From NCBI GenBank assembly GCA_947168885.1, contig CAMVNQ010000021.1:1-56802 (forward strand): a stretch of DNA of 56,802 nt, read 5' to 3'. This document shows positions 27,147 through 34,843 of this stretch, in pieces. Position 1 is the first letter of the stretch, and the number at the start of each line of letters is the position of its first letter. The notes under the pieces were generated by a model that searched no databases, was not told the DNA's origin, and saw only the letters and a program-made list of their open reading frames with translations. The position numbers were made by a program, and so were the translations under genes. The stretch is from an uncultured Clostridia bacterium. GTDB taxonomy: Bacteria > Bacillota > Clostridia > Oscillospirales > Ruminococcaceae.

Positions 27147-28702
27147 TTTGTTTCTCCTTTTATGTTATATATTCCTGCGGTGCAGGGTGGAACCGTTATT
27201 TTCCCGCTTCGCTGTGAAGCAGTCTCTCCGAGCAGATATACTGCTTTTCCGATCTTTCCGTCAAAAGCGAATGAAACCTTTTTATCCGACGGGTTAAGGA
27301 TCACGAGCAGTTTCTCTTTCTTGTCCGATCGTATGTATGCGAGCGGACATCTGTCCTTTTCACAGTAAACGAACTCAAGGTCTGCGCGGCTTTGAAGGGC
27401 GGTATGCTCCGTACGCAGCGATGTAAGCTTCTTAACCTCGTTCAGCAGCGAGTTTTCATCGTTTTCCTGTGATTTCACGGTGGGTCTGTCGGAAGCGGGA
27501 TCTGTCGGGATATACAGTCTGTCCGAAGGCGCGGCACTGAATCCGGCATTCACGGTGTCGTCCCACTGCATAGGAGAACGGGAGCCTGTGCGTTCGTAGC
27601 CGCCCTCGACGGACGGAATGTCCTCAACATATCTCATGCCTATCTCGTCACCGTAGTAGATGAACGGCGCACCGGGCATTGTAAGCAGGAAAACAAAGCA
27701 CATTTTAAGCCTGTCTCCGTGTATATATTTAGCGAGTCTCGTCATATCATGGTTGCCGGAAGGAATACAGATAAGCCCGTTCTTCCCTGCTTTTTTCCGG
27801 CTTTCGAGGTACTTCTTCACGAACTCGGAAGCGTCACCGTTTCCGCCGAAGAACGGCTTGTCACAGCGGAACAGGTCGTTATAGTGCGACGGACCGAAGT
27901 GAAGGAGAAAATCCATGTGGAACCCGCCGAGCAGTGATTTGTCAGGCTCGCCCCACTCGGACACCATTGCCGCGTCCGGAAACTCTCGGTCAAGGAACGC
28001 TCTTACATCCTGCCAGAGCTTAATGGTGCCTTTACCGTTCTCGTCATGCTTTACGAGAGAGTGAGCCATATCTACGCGGAATCCGTCACAGCCCATTCCG
28101 AGCCAGAACCGCATTATATCCTTCATTGCTTCGAGAGTTGCCTTTGCGCCCTCGGAGTCGGTCGGCTGCTGCCACGGCTTTTCAGGGTCAGGTTTGTAAT
28201 AACCGTAGTTCAGCGCAGGCTGGTGAGAGAAGAAGTTCACTCCGCAGGCACCCACGCGCTCGGAAATACCGATGAGTGCGTTCATGCCCTCCGGCGCCTC
28301 CCATGTATTGTCCGTCCATATATACCTGTCGGTAAATTCGTTTTTTGCTGCTTTGCAGGATTCCTTGAACCATTTGTGCTCCCACGAAGTATGCCCGGGA
28401 ACAAGGTCGAGAAGGATATGCATACCGCGCTTGTGGACTTCCATAAAAAGCCGCTTCAGGTCGTCGTTGGTACCGTAGCGCGGCGCAGCAAGGTAGTAGT
28501 CCCGCACATCATATCCCGCGTCGAGAAAAGGCGAGTCGTAGCACGGATTCATCCAGATCGCGCTGCAGCCCAGTTCTTTTATATAGTCAAGTTTTTCGAT
28601 GATACCGTTGAAATCTCCGATGCCGTCGGAGTTCGTATCTTTGAATGACTGTGGATATATCTCATAGAATACCGCGTTGTCGAGCCATTTGACGTTGTTC
28701 AT
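27143..28702 (-). CDS. GH13 alpha-glucosidase (oligo-1,6-glucosidase/amylase type)
   Basis: Intracellular glycoside hydrolase of 519 residues with no signal peptide. The GH13 regions read in order: LDLVPGHTS (region I), GFRVDMAHS with the nucleophile Asp (II), VSEWGEP with the acid/base Glu (III) and IPSGNHD with the third carboxylate (IV). It opens WLDNAVFYEIYPQSF as in oligo-1,6-glucosidases and trehalose/sucrose-active relatives. Predicted to split alpha-glucosidic bonds in imported oligosaccharides. The ATG at 28702 has GGAGG 7 nt upstream; earlier in-frame sequence overlaps the promoter. It is coupled to the downstream symporter. Confidence 0.9.
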   Translation of the reverse strand: MNNVKWLDNAVFYEIYPQSFKDTNSDGIGDFNGIIEKLDYIKELGCSAIWMNPCYDSPFLDAGYDVRDYYLAAPRYGTNDDLKRLFMEVHKRGMHILLDLVPGHTSWEHKWFKESCKAAKNEFTDRYIWTDNTWEAPEGMNALIGISERVGACGVNFFSHQPALNYGYYKPDPEKPWQQPTDSEGAKATLEAMKDIMRFWLGMGCDGFRVDMAHSLVKHDENGKGTIKLWQDVRAFLDREFPDAAMVSEWGEPDKSLLGGFHMDFLLHFGPSHYNDLFRCDKPFFGGNGDASEFVKKYLESRKKAGKNGLICIPSGNHDMTRLAKYIHGDRLKMCFVFLLTMPGAPFIYYGDEIGMRYVEDIPSVEGGYERTGSRSPMQWDDTVNAGFSAAPSDRLYIPTDPASDRPTVKSQENDENSLLNEVKKLTSLRTEHTALQSRADLEFVYCEKDRCPLAYIRSDKKEKLLVILNPSDKKVSFAFDGKIGKAVYLLGETASQRSGKITVPPCTAGIYNIKGETK

Positions 28703-28740
28703 AGAGAAGCCTCCATAATGAAATACATATATACTATTGT

Positions 28741-28770
28741 ATTTTACCTTAAATTCAGCATTAAAATCAA
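28741..28770 (-). promoter_or_regulatory. Promoter of the GH13-symporter operon
   Basis: The minus strand reads TTGATT (28770-28765), 18 nt, TAAAAT (28746-28741), 38 bp before the ATG. Confidence 0.5.
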
Positions 28771-28863
28771 TTCTCATTTACAACAAAATCTTGCGCGGGA
28801 TTTTGTAATGAATGACAATAAAGCACCTGATTTGGGATCAGCTATATTTTTTGAAAAAAATAC

Positions 28864-28892
28864 TTGACAAATGCTTTTCATCGTGGTATAAT
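28864..28892 (+). promoter_or_regulatory. Promoter of rplJ-rplL
   Basis: TTGACA (28864-28869), 17 nt, TATAAT (28887-28892), a perfect consensus, ahead of the L10 leader. Confidence 0.9.
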
Positions 28893-28898
28893 AGTCTC

Positions 28899-29013
28899 GC
28901 TGTTCTAAAGACAGCAGGTCACTCGGGCTTAAAAGTCCAGTGCTAACGGGTAACCGCCTGCCGAGGAATGGGAGATATTCTGATTATTCCCCCGTTCTGC
29001 GAAAAGAACGGGG
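28899..29013 (+). ncRNA. Ribosomal protein L10 leader
   Basis: The untranslated leader between promoter and rplJ has the sequence pattern of the L10 autoregulatory leader (CAGGTCACTCGG, CCAGTGCTAACGGGTAACCGC, CTGCCGAGGAATGGG). It is closed by an intrinsic terminator hairpin, CCCCGTTCT-gcgaaa-AGAACGGGG (28990-29013), with a T-rich tail. In this family L10(L12)4 binds the leader and causes early termination when ribosomal protein is in excess. Confidence 0.8.
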
Positions 29014-29067
29014 TTTCATATTTTCCCCGCTTTTGACAGCAATATTTCAAAAAGGAGGAAAAACCTG

Positions 29068-29583
29068 ATGGCAAGTGAAAAGATCCTTCAGCAGAAACAG
29101 GCTTATGTTGATGAGCTCGCAAAGAAGCTCGAAAATGCGGCTGGCGGCGTTATCGTTGATTACAAGGGTATCTCCGTTGCAGACGACACAAAGCTCCGTA
29201 AGGAACTCAGAGAAGCAGGCGTTGACTACTTCGTAGTAAAGAACACTCTTCTCAGAAGAGCTGCGGAAAAGGCAGGTATCACAGGTATCGAAGAGCACCT
29301 TGAGGGTACAACAGCTGTTGCTATCCACGAAAGTGACATCATCTCGGCACCGAAGATACTCTTCAAGCAGTCCGAAGCTTCCGGCGACAAGTTCAACATC
29401 AAGATCGGTTTCATAGGCAAGGAAGCTATCTCCGTAGCGGAGGTAGAGGAGTACGCAAAGCTCCCGAGCAAGGAAGTTCTTATTTCCAAGCTTCTCTTTA
29501 TGCTCCAGTCTCCTATGCAGAGACTCGCGATCGCAGCAAGCGAGATCGCAAAGAAAAAAGAAGGCGAAGATACTGCTGCATAA
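29068..29583 (+). CDS. rplJ: 50S ribosomal protein L10
   Basis: Base of the ribosomal stalk, binding L7/L12 dimers through its C-terminal helix. It has 171 residues, starts MASEKILQQKQAYVDELAKKL and has the typical VVDYKGISVADDTKLRKELREAG-type region, here split as VDYKGISV and LRKELREAG. The last helix is LAIAASEIAKKKE. ATG 29068 follows AGGAGG. Directly upstream is its own leader. Confidence 0.98.
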   Translation: MASEKILQQKQAYVDELAKKLENAAGGVIVDYKGISVADDTKLRKELREAGVDYFVVKNTLLRRAAEKAGITGIEEHLEGTTAVAIHESDIISAPKILFKQSEASGDKFNIKIGFIGKEAISVAEVEEYAKLPSKEVLISKLLFMLQSPMQRLAIAASEIAKKKEGEDTAA

Positions 29584-29644
29584 TTGCGGTATCCCGGCTT
29601 GAAAACCAGTTTTACGAAAATATCATTTACAGGAGGAAAATAAA

Positions 29645-30022
29645 ATGGCTTCAGAGAAAGTTTTAAAGATCGTAGAAGACGTTAAGGAGCTCACAGTTCT
29701 TGAGCTCAATGATTTAGTAAAGGCACTTGAGGAAGAATTCGGCGTATCCGCAGCAGCTATGGTTGCAGCAGGTCCGGCAGCAGGCGGCGCAGGCGCAGCA
29801 GCTGAAGAGAAGACAGAATTCGACGTAGTTCTCGCTTCGTTCGGCGACAGCAAGATGAACGTTATCAAGGCTGTTAAGGACATCTGCGGACTTGGCCTTA
29901 AGGAAGCTAAGGAGCTCGTTGAGGCTGCTCCTAAGGCTCTCAAGGAAGGCGTTGCTAAGGCAGAAGCTGAAGAGATCAAGGCTAAGCTCGAAGAGGCTGG
30001 CGCTAAGGTTGAACTCAAGTAA
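29645..30022 (+). CDS. rplL: 50S ribosomal protein L7/L12
   Basis: Stalk protein of 125 residues that recruits translation factors. The N-terminal dimer domain ([20 protein letters not shown]), an Ala/Gly-rich hinge (about 36-53) and the C-terminal domain with [11 protein letters not shown] and [16 protein letters not shown] are all present. ATG 29645 follows AGGAGG. The operon ends here; rpoB is not next, unlike many bacteria. Confidence 0.98.
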   Translation: MASEKVLKIVEDVKELTVLELNDLVKALEEEFGVSAAAMVAAGPAAGGAGAAAEEKTEFDVVLASFGDSKMNVIKAVKDICGLGLKEAKELVEAAPKALKEGVAKAEAEEIKAKLEEAGAKVELK

Positions 30023-30023
30023 G

Positions 30024-30056
30024 GCAGCGTGACGCTGCACCCGATCCGTATCGGGT
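30024..30056 (+). repeat. Back-to-back short hairpins after rplL
   Basis: GCAGCGT-g-ACGCTGC (30024-30038) abuts ACCCGAT-ccgt-ATCGGGT (30039-30056). There is no T-run, so these precede and are separate from the true terminator 57 bp later. Confidence 0.55.
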
Positions 30057-30112
30057 CATCAGCGAAAAGCAGGTCACTGCCTCGCTGGTCAGAGTTACAT
30101 CGGATAACAGAA

Positions 30113-30140
30113 ACAGCACGGTTCGTCCGTGCTGTTTTTT
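30113..30140 (+). terminator. Terminator of rplJ-rplL
   Basis: ACAGCACGG-ttcgt-CCGTGCTGT followed by T6. It lies just outside the stop codon of the converging flavodoxin-like gene. Confidence 0.9.
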
Positions 30141-30141
30141 G

Positions 30142-30837
30142 TCATTTCCACGGCTTCTTCCCGTCAAGCCAACCGTTCCCTTTCCAGTACTCCGTCTCGA
30201 CAGGTGAAGAATTCCAGCCCTTTTTCTGGAGCATTCCCATGATACCGAACATAAACCTTGTTTTTATTCCGACAGACGGCTTTTTTCCGGAAGAAAGCTT
30301 TTTTGCGACAGCGCTCGTTTTCCTGTCTATTACCGCCTTCTTTTCTGCCGAGACCCCATCCCAGTTCATAGCCTGTACCGCAAGACCGTATTTTATGATC
30401 TCAGGCACACCCATATAGAACAGCGCATCCTGAACATCTTTCATAGCCGACTTCGGGGAAGCGCCCGCCGAAGTCGATACAATGACTGCTTTCTTGCTGA
30501 ACATGGACTTCTTCGGGCGGTGCGCCATCCACATATCGAATGTAAGATCAAAGAACGCTTTAAGCGGAGCCGAAACGTGCATACAGTACGTCGGCGTGGT
30601 AAAGATCAGAATATCGGCGGCATCCATCGCATCAATAATTACCTTTTTCTCGCTGTAAAACGGACACGCCGCGACATCTTCGATACACTTGTAGCAGCCA
30701 AGACAGAAATGCTCAAGATCTCTCGGAAGAAAGAACTCCGTTATCTCGTTTTTGCCTTCGATCTTGTCGGCGATACTGCGTCCTATGTGATATGTAGAAC
30801 CCTTGTGGTTCTGTCCGTGGATAAGGACGATCTTCAT
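30142..30837 (-). CDS. Flavodoxin-like/NADPH-dependent FMN reductase-family protein
   Basis: A 231-residue flavoprotein. The N-terminus (MKIVLIHGQNHKGSTYHIG) is the phosphate-binding loop, and the segment DILIFTTPTYCMHVSAPLKAFFD matches the multimeric flavodoxin/FMN-reductase group. Cysteines at CLGCYKC and CPFYSEK form a cluster that could bind an iron-sulfur centre, as in related iron-sulfur flavoproteins. It is the last gene of metF-activation-metH, 23 bp after metH; a role as electron donor for cobalamin reactivation is an inference from position. ATG 30837 follows GGGGGAG. Confidence 0.82.
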   Translation of the reverse strand: MKIVLIHGQNHKGSTYHIGRSIADKIEGKNEITEFFLPRDLEHFCLGCYKCIEDVAACPFYSEKKVIIDAMDAADILIFTTPTYCMHVSAPLKAFFDLTFDMWMAHRPKKSMFSKKAVIVSTSAGASPKSAMKDVQDALFYMGVPEIIKYGLAVQAMNWDGVSAEKKAVIDRKTSAVAKKLSSGKKPSVGIKTRFMFGIMGMLQKKGWNSSPVETEYWKGNGWLDGKKPWK

Positions 30838-30860
30838 TCTGCGTCTCCCCCAGTAAGCTT

Positions 30861-33224
30861 TTATCCGAGAACTTTCTTCGCGAAATCTACCGTGTCCTTC
30901 GCGTCCTTCGCATAGCAGTCAGCGCCTATCGCGTCCGCATAATCCTGCGTGAGTACAGCACCGCCGACCACTACCTTGCAGTCATGACCGCTCTCTCGCA
31001 GGAGCTTTATCGTGCGCTCCATAGCACCGAGAGTAGTCGTCATAAGCGCGCTCAGTCCCACAAGCTTCACGTCGTGTTCTATTGCCGCATCAACGACTTT
31101 CTGCTCCGGAACATCTTTTCCGAGGTCAATGACTGTGTAACCGTAGTTTTCGAGCAGTGTCTTTACGATGTTCTTTCCTATGTCGTGAATATCGCCCTTT
31201 ACTGTCGCAAGCACGATCTTGCCTTTGCTTATGCGGTTCTCACCGCTCATTGCCGCTTTTATTGCCGCAAAGCACGCCTGCGCCGCATTAGCGGAAAGTA
31301 TGAGCTGCGGCAGGAATATCTTGTTCTTACCGAAGTCGTCACCCGCACGGTCAAGCGCCGGAATAAGCTCGTTATTGACGATATCCATTGAATCCGCGCC
31401 CGCTTCGAGCTTCTGTTTCGTAAGCATTTCCGCGTCTTTGTCAAGCCCCTTTTCTATCGCGTAGGAAAGGGTCACTTCTGCTTTCGGAACAGTAGGTTTC
31501 TTCGCTGTCTCACCGCCGAAACGCTCTATGAACTTCGCAGCGTTTTCATCGTGCGCGGCAAGCACCCTGTACGCGAATACAGCGCCGGACATAGCGGTGA
31601 TATTCGGATTAATGATAGGAAGATCAAGACCACATTCCATCGCCATTGACAGGAATGTGCTGTTGATAAGTTCTCTGGTCGGAAGTCCGAATGAGATGTT
31701 TGATACGCCGAGAACCGTGTGAAGCCCGAGATCCTGCTTTACAGCACGGACAGCCTTGAGTGTCTCGTAAACAGCTTTCTGCTCTGTACTTACGGTAAGC
31801 GTAAGACAGTCGATGAACACGTTTTCGCGCGGGATCCCGTATTCCATAGCCGTTTTCATTATGCGCTCCGCAATAGCCACACGCTGCTCTGCTTTCGAGG
31901 GAATACCGTTCTCGTCGAGGGTAAGACCGACAACAGCCGCACCGTACTTCTTCACTATCGGAAGTATGCGCTCCATGACCGCCGCTTCGCCGTTGACGGA
32001 ATTGACGATAGCCTTTCCGTTGTAAACGCGAAGTGCCGCTTCTATGACATCGGGCTTGGTGCTGTCTATCTGAAGAGGCAGGTCTGTGATACCCTGCAGA
32101 GCCTTTACAACACGCACCATCATTTCTTTTTCGTCTATCTCTGGGAGTCCGACGTTCACGTCAAGAATGTCCGCGCCGGCAGCTACCTGCTCAAGCGCCT
32201 GATTCAGGATATAGTTTATATCGTTGTTTTTGAGAGCTTCTTTAAAGAGCTTCTTGCCGGTCGGGTTGATGCGCTCGCCGATTATCTTAGGGCAGGTTAT
32301 ATCAACAGTGTTCGCATAGCTGCACACACTCGCAATGCCCTCCCGTTTTCCGCGGACAACGGGAGTATGAGATGAGAGCATCGTTTTAAGTCCGCTTATG
32401 TACTCCGGCGAAGTGCCGCAGCATCCGCCGAATATCTTTACTCCCATTTCGGTGTATTTAATGCAGTCGTTCACATACTTCTCCGCATCAACACTGTACG
32501 CGCCGGTCGCCGGATCGGGAAGACCCGCGTTCGCCTTTACCATTATCGGAAGATCGGTATAGCGGATCATCTCGGCAACGATATTATAGAGCTCGTCCGG
32601 TGCGAGTGAACAGTTCACGCCCACTGCGTCCGCGCCCATTCCCGTCAGAGTCAGAGCCGCTGCGGAAGGCAGAGTGCCGGTGAACGTTCTGCCGTTCTTT
32701 TCAAATGACATGAATGTGAACACGGGAAGGTCACTGTTTTCCTTTGCGGCGAGAAGAGCCGCCTTTATCTCATAAAGGTCGGTCATCGTTTCGATAAGTA
32801 TGAGGTCGGCAAGCTCCCTTCCGGCTTCGATTATTTCCCTGAAAATATCGTAAGCGTCCTCAAAAGCGAGAGTACCTGCCGGTTCAAGCAGCTGACCGGT
32901 AGGTCCTATGTCAAGTGCTACAAGCGTATCTGTACCCTCAGCAGCGCGTTTCGCTATGGAGAGCGCTTTTCTGACAACTTCCGCGGTACTGTACTGCGTT
33001 TTCGCAAGCTTCAGCCTGTTCGCTCCGAAGGTGTTGGCGTTGATGACGTCCGCGCCCGCTTCGATATACGAACGGTGTATCGCGTAAACATCGTCCTCGC
33101 GCTGAAAATTCATTATTTCAGAGGTCTCACCGGGTTTCATTCCGCGCTTCTGGAGCTCTGTACCGAACCCGCCGTCGAGTATAACATATTCTTTTTCAAG
33201 AAGTTTTTTTACTTTGTCGTTCAA
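30861..33224 (-). CDS. metH: Cobalamin-dependent methionine synthase (without activation domain)
   Basis: Makes methionine from homocysteine and methyltetrahydrofolate. The 787 residues hold the homocysteine/zinc domain (about 1-285; zinc cysteines in GVNCSLAP and GGCCGTSP), the pterin-binding domain (about 300-570, with GERINPTGKK and ILDVNVGLPEIDE), the cobalamin cap (about 590-670) and the B12 domain with GDIHDIGKNIV, whose His coordinates cobalt. The reactivation domain found at the C-terminus of long MetH proteins is absent here; a separate gene upstream supplies a similar domain. Start is a TTG at 33224 behind AAAGGA. Confidence 0.96.
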   Translation of the reverse strand: MNDKVKKLLEKEYVILDGGFGTELQKRGMKPGETSEIMNFQREDDVYAIHRSYIEAGADVINANTFGANRLKLAKTQYSTAEVVRKALSIAKRAAEGTDTLVALDIGPTGQLLEPAGTLAFEDAYDIFREIIEAGRELADLILIETMTDLYEIKAALLAAKENSDLPVFTFMSFEKNGRTFTGTLPSAAALTLTGMGADAVGVNCSLAPDELYNIVAEMIRYTDLPIMVKANAGLPDPATGAYSVDAEKYVNDCIKYTEMGVKIFGGCCGTSPEYISGLKTMLSSHTPVVRGKREGIASVCSYANTVDITCPKIIGERINPTGKKLFKEALKNNDINYILNQALEQVAAGADILDVNVGLPEIDEKEMMVRVVKALQGITDLPLQIDSTKPDVIEAALRVYNGKAIVNSVNGEAAVMERILPIVKKYGAAVVGLTLDENGIPSKAEQRVAIAERIMKTAMEYGIPRENVFIDCLTLTVSTEQKAVYETLKAVRAVKQDLGLHTVLGVSNISFGLPTRELINSTFLSMAMECGLDLPIINPNITAMSGAVFAYRVLAAHDENAAKFIERFGGETAKKPTVPKAEVTLSYAIEKGLDKDAEMLTKQKLEAGADSMDIVNNELIPALDRAGDDFGKNKIFLPQLILSANAAQACFAAIKAAMSGENRISKGKIVLATVKGDIHDIGKNIVKTLLENYGYTVIDLGKDVPEQKVVDAAIEHDVKLVGLSALMTTTLGAMERTIKLLRESGHDCKVVVGGAVLTQDYADAIGADCYAKDAKDTVDFAKKVLG

Positions 33225-33253
33225 TTCGTTTGTCCTTTCTTATGAACACATTA

Positions 33254-33886
33254 TCAATTGCCGCAGTTCTCACCGCTCCGTCTGAATTTACACGTTTCCC
33301 GCAGATTGCACGTCGTACAGCTTCTTACACCGCTGTCCTGCTCATGTTCGGAAACGCCTATCACCGCAGTGACCGATTTTCGCGGTATAAGTATGTTGCT
33401 GTCCGTTGCCGTAAGCCCGATAAGCTTGTCCGCGTTGAGAAATCGTATTATGTCGGGCTGCAGCTCTATCGGATAATCGCCGTAGCCCGGACTGTAGCGC
33501 CATGTGAAATGACCGCCGCAGCGTATCTTAAGTTCCTGCTCCGCGCTGTCACAGAATTCTTCCGTCATAGCGCTCGCAAGCGCGTCAAGCACAAGCGCAT
33601 ACGCCATATTTGTTATCTCCGCCGTGCGTATGAGCCTGTCCGCTCCGCTGCCGAGCGTAGCAGCGAAAAAGATCACCCGTTCGCTTTTTTCAAGATGCTT
33701 CGCAATATCATTTCCTTTCAGAAGTGACGCGACTTCTTCTTTCGCTGTTATCTTGTGGCAGTAATGCGGCGAGACCGTATCGCACAGCTCGTTATATCCC
33801 TTATCTATGAGTGCAGCGGTCGCTTCGTCCGGCGGGTTTCCGCGATAGCCGAGATAGCGGAGCGCTTCGTTCTTAACGCCCGTCAA
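33254..33886 (-). CDS. MetH activation-domain protein with C-terminal cysteine cluster
   Basis: This 210-residue protein resembles the SAM-binding activation domain of methionine synthase: RYSPGYGDYPIELQPDIIRFL matches RxSPGYxxxP of MetH, followed by IGLTATDSNILIPRKSVTAVIG. It probably supplies reductive remethylation of cob(II)alamin to the shortened MetH encoded next. The last 25 residues hold four cysteines (CTTCNLRETC and, after KFRRSGEN, a last C). That suggests a metal or iron-sulfur site not present in the classic domain. Start is a TTG at 33886 that overlaps the metF stop by 4 nt (TTGA). Confidence 0.88.
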   Translation of the reverse strand: MTGVKNEALRYLGYRGNPPDEATAALIDKGYNELCDTVSPHYCHKITAKEEVASLLKGNDIAKHLEKSERVIFFAATLGSGADRLIRTAEITNMAYALVLDALASAMTEEFCDSAEQELKIRCGGHFTWRYSPGYGDYPIELQPDIIRFLNADKLIGLTATDSNILIPRKSVTAVIGVSEHEQDSGVRSCTTCNLRETCKFRRSGENCGN

Positions 33887-34755
33887 AGCAGTTTACCTAT
33901 CATCGAAACAAGCTTTCTCGCGATGTACGGATTGTTCATCGTATAAATGTGGATCCCGTCAACACCGCTCGCAAGGAGGTCGGTTATCTGGTCGGCAGCA
34001 TAGGCTATACCGGCATCGACAAGGGCATCGGGTCTGTGCTCATACTTGGTTATCATACGCACGAATTTCTGCGGTAAGCTTGCACCGCACATAGTCACCA
34101 TACGTTCGATCTGTGTTTTGCTCGTTACGGGCATTATACCCGCAGAGATCGGTACATTTATCCCTGCGAGCTTTGCCTTGTCGCGGAACTCATAGAAGAA
34201 TTCGTTGTCAAAGAAGAGCTGCGTGATAAGCTCTTCTGCGCCCGCATCTATCTTTTTGCGGACATTGAGAATATCCTCGGTAAGGTTCTGCGCCTCGGTA
34301 TGGCCCTCCGGATAGCAGGCTCCGGAAATGCCGATATGATCGTATTTGCTGTGCTCACGTATAAACGAGATCATATCACTCGCGTGCTTAAAATCCGTCT
34401 TGGGAGGAACGTCTGGGTTTATGTCGCCGCGAAGTGCAAGAATGTTCTCGATACCTGCATCAGCAAACCCGTCAAGCACCGTAAGCACTTCCTCCTTCGT
34501 GTTGTTGACACAGGTTATATGCGCCATTGCTTCGATCTTGCAGTCATTCTTGATGTGCGCTGCAATATCGCGTGTGAACGTATTAGCTATGTTCCCGCCT
34601 GCGCCGTAGGTAACGCTGATGTAGTCGGGAGCGCATACCGCTATCTGATCCACCGCGGAGCGTATGCTTTCAAAGCCGCTCGTTTTCTTTGGCGGGAACA
34701 CCTCAAACGAAAGCACTGTCTTTCCCTTGTTTTTGAAGATCTCGGATATTTTCAT
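33883..34755 (-). CDS. metF: 5,10-methylenetetrahydrofolate reductase
   Basis: FAD enzyme that makes 5-methyltetrahydrofolate, the methyl donor for MetH. The protein is 290 residues, near the family length. Motifs include VLSFEVFPPKKTSG, DYISVTYGAGG, MAHITCVNNTKEE, ILALRGDINPD and AQNLTED. ATG 34755 follows AAAGGAG. It is the first gene of the methionine operon. I see no SAM or cobalamin riboswitch in the 88 bp upstream. Confidence 0.96.
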   Translation of the reverse strand: MKISEIFKNKGKTVLSFEVFPPKKTSGFESIRSAVDQIAVCAPDYISVTYGAGGNIANTFTRDIAAHIKNDCKIEAMAHITCVNNTKEEVLTVLDGFADAGIENILALRGDINPDVPPKTDFKHASDMISFIREHSKYDHIGISGACYPEGHTEAQNLTEDILNVRKKIDAGAEELITQLFFDNEFFYEFRDKAKLAGINVPISAGIMPVTSKTQIERMVTMCGASLPQKFVRMITKYEHRPDALVDAGIAYAADQITDLLASGVDGIHIYTMNNPYIARKLVSMIGKLL

Positions 34756-34843
34756 AAATCTTTCTCCTTTAGATTAATAAGACTTAATTGTCAGTAATAT
34801 GTTATCCCTGTTTCGGGGAACACACTGTGATCGTCACGGCAGA

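Noticed and set aside
34756-34843. SAM or cobalamin riboswitch ahead of metF
   Set aside because: Only 88 bp are available, with no S-box or B12-box conserved stretches; just a weak hairpin around TTCCCCGAAACAGGG.
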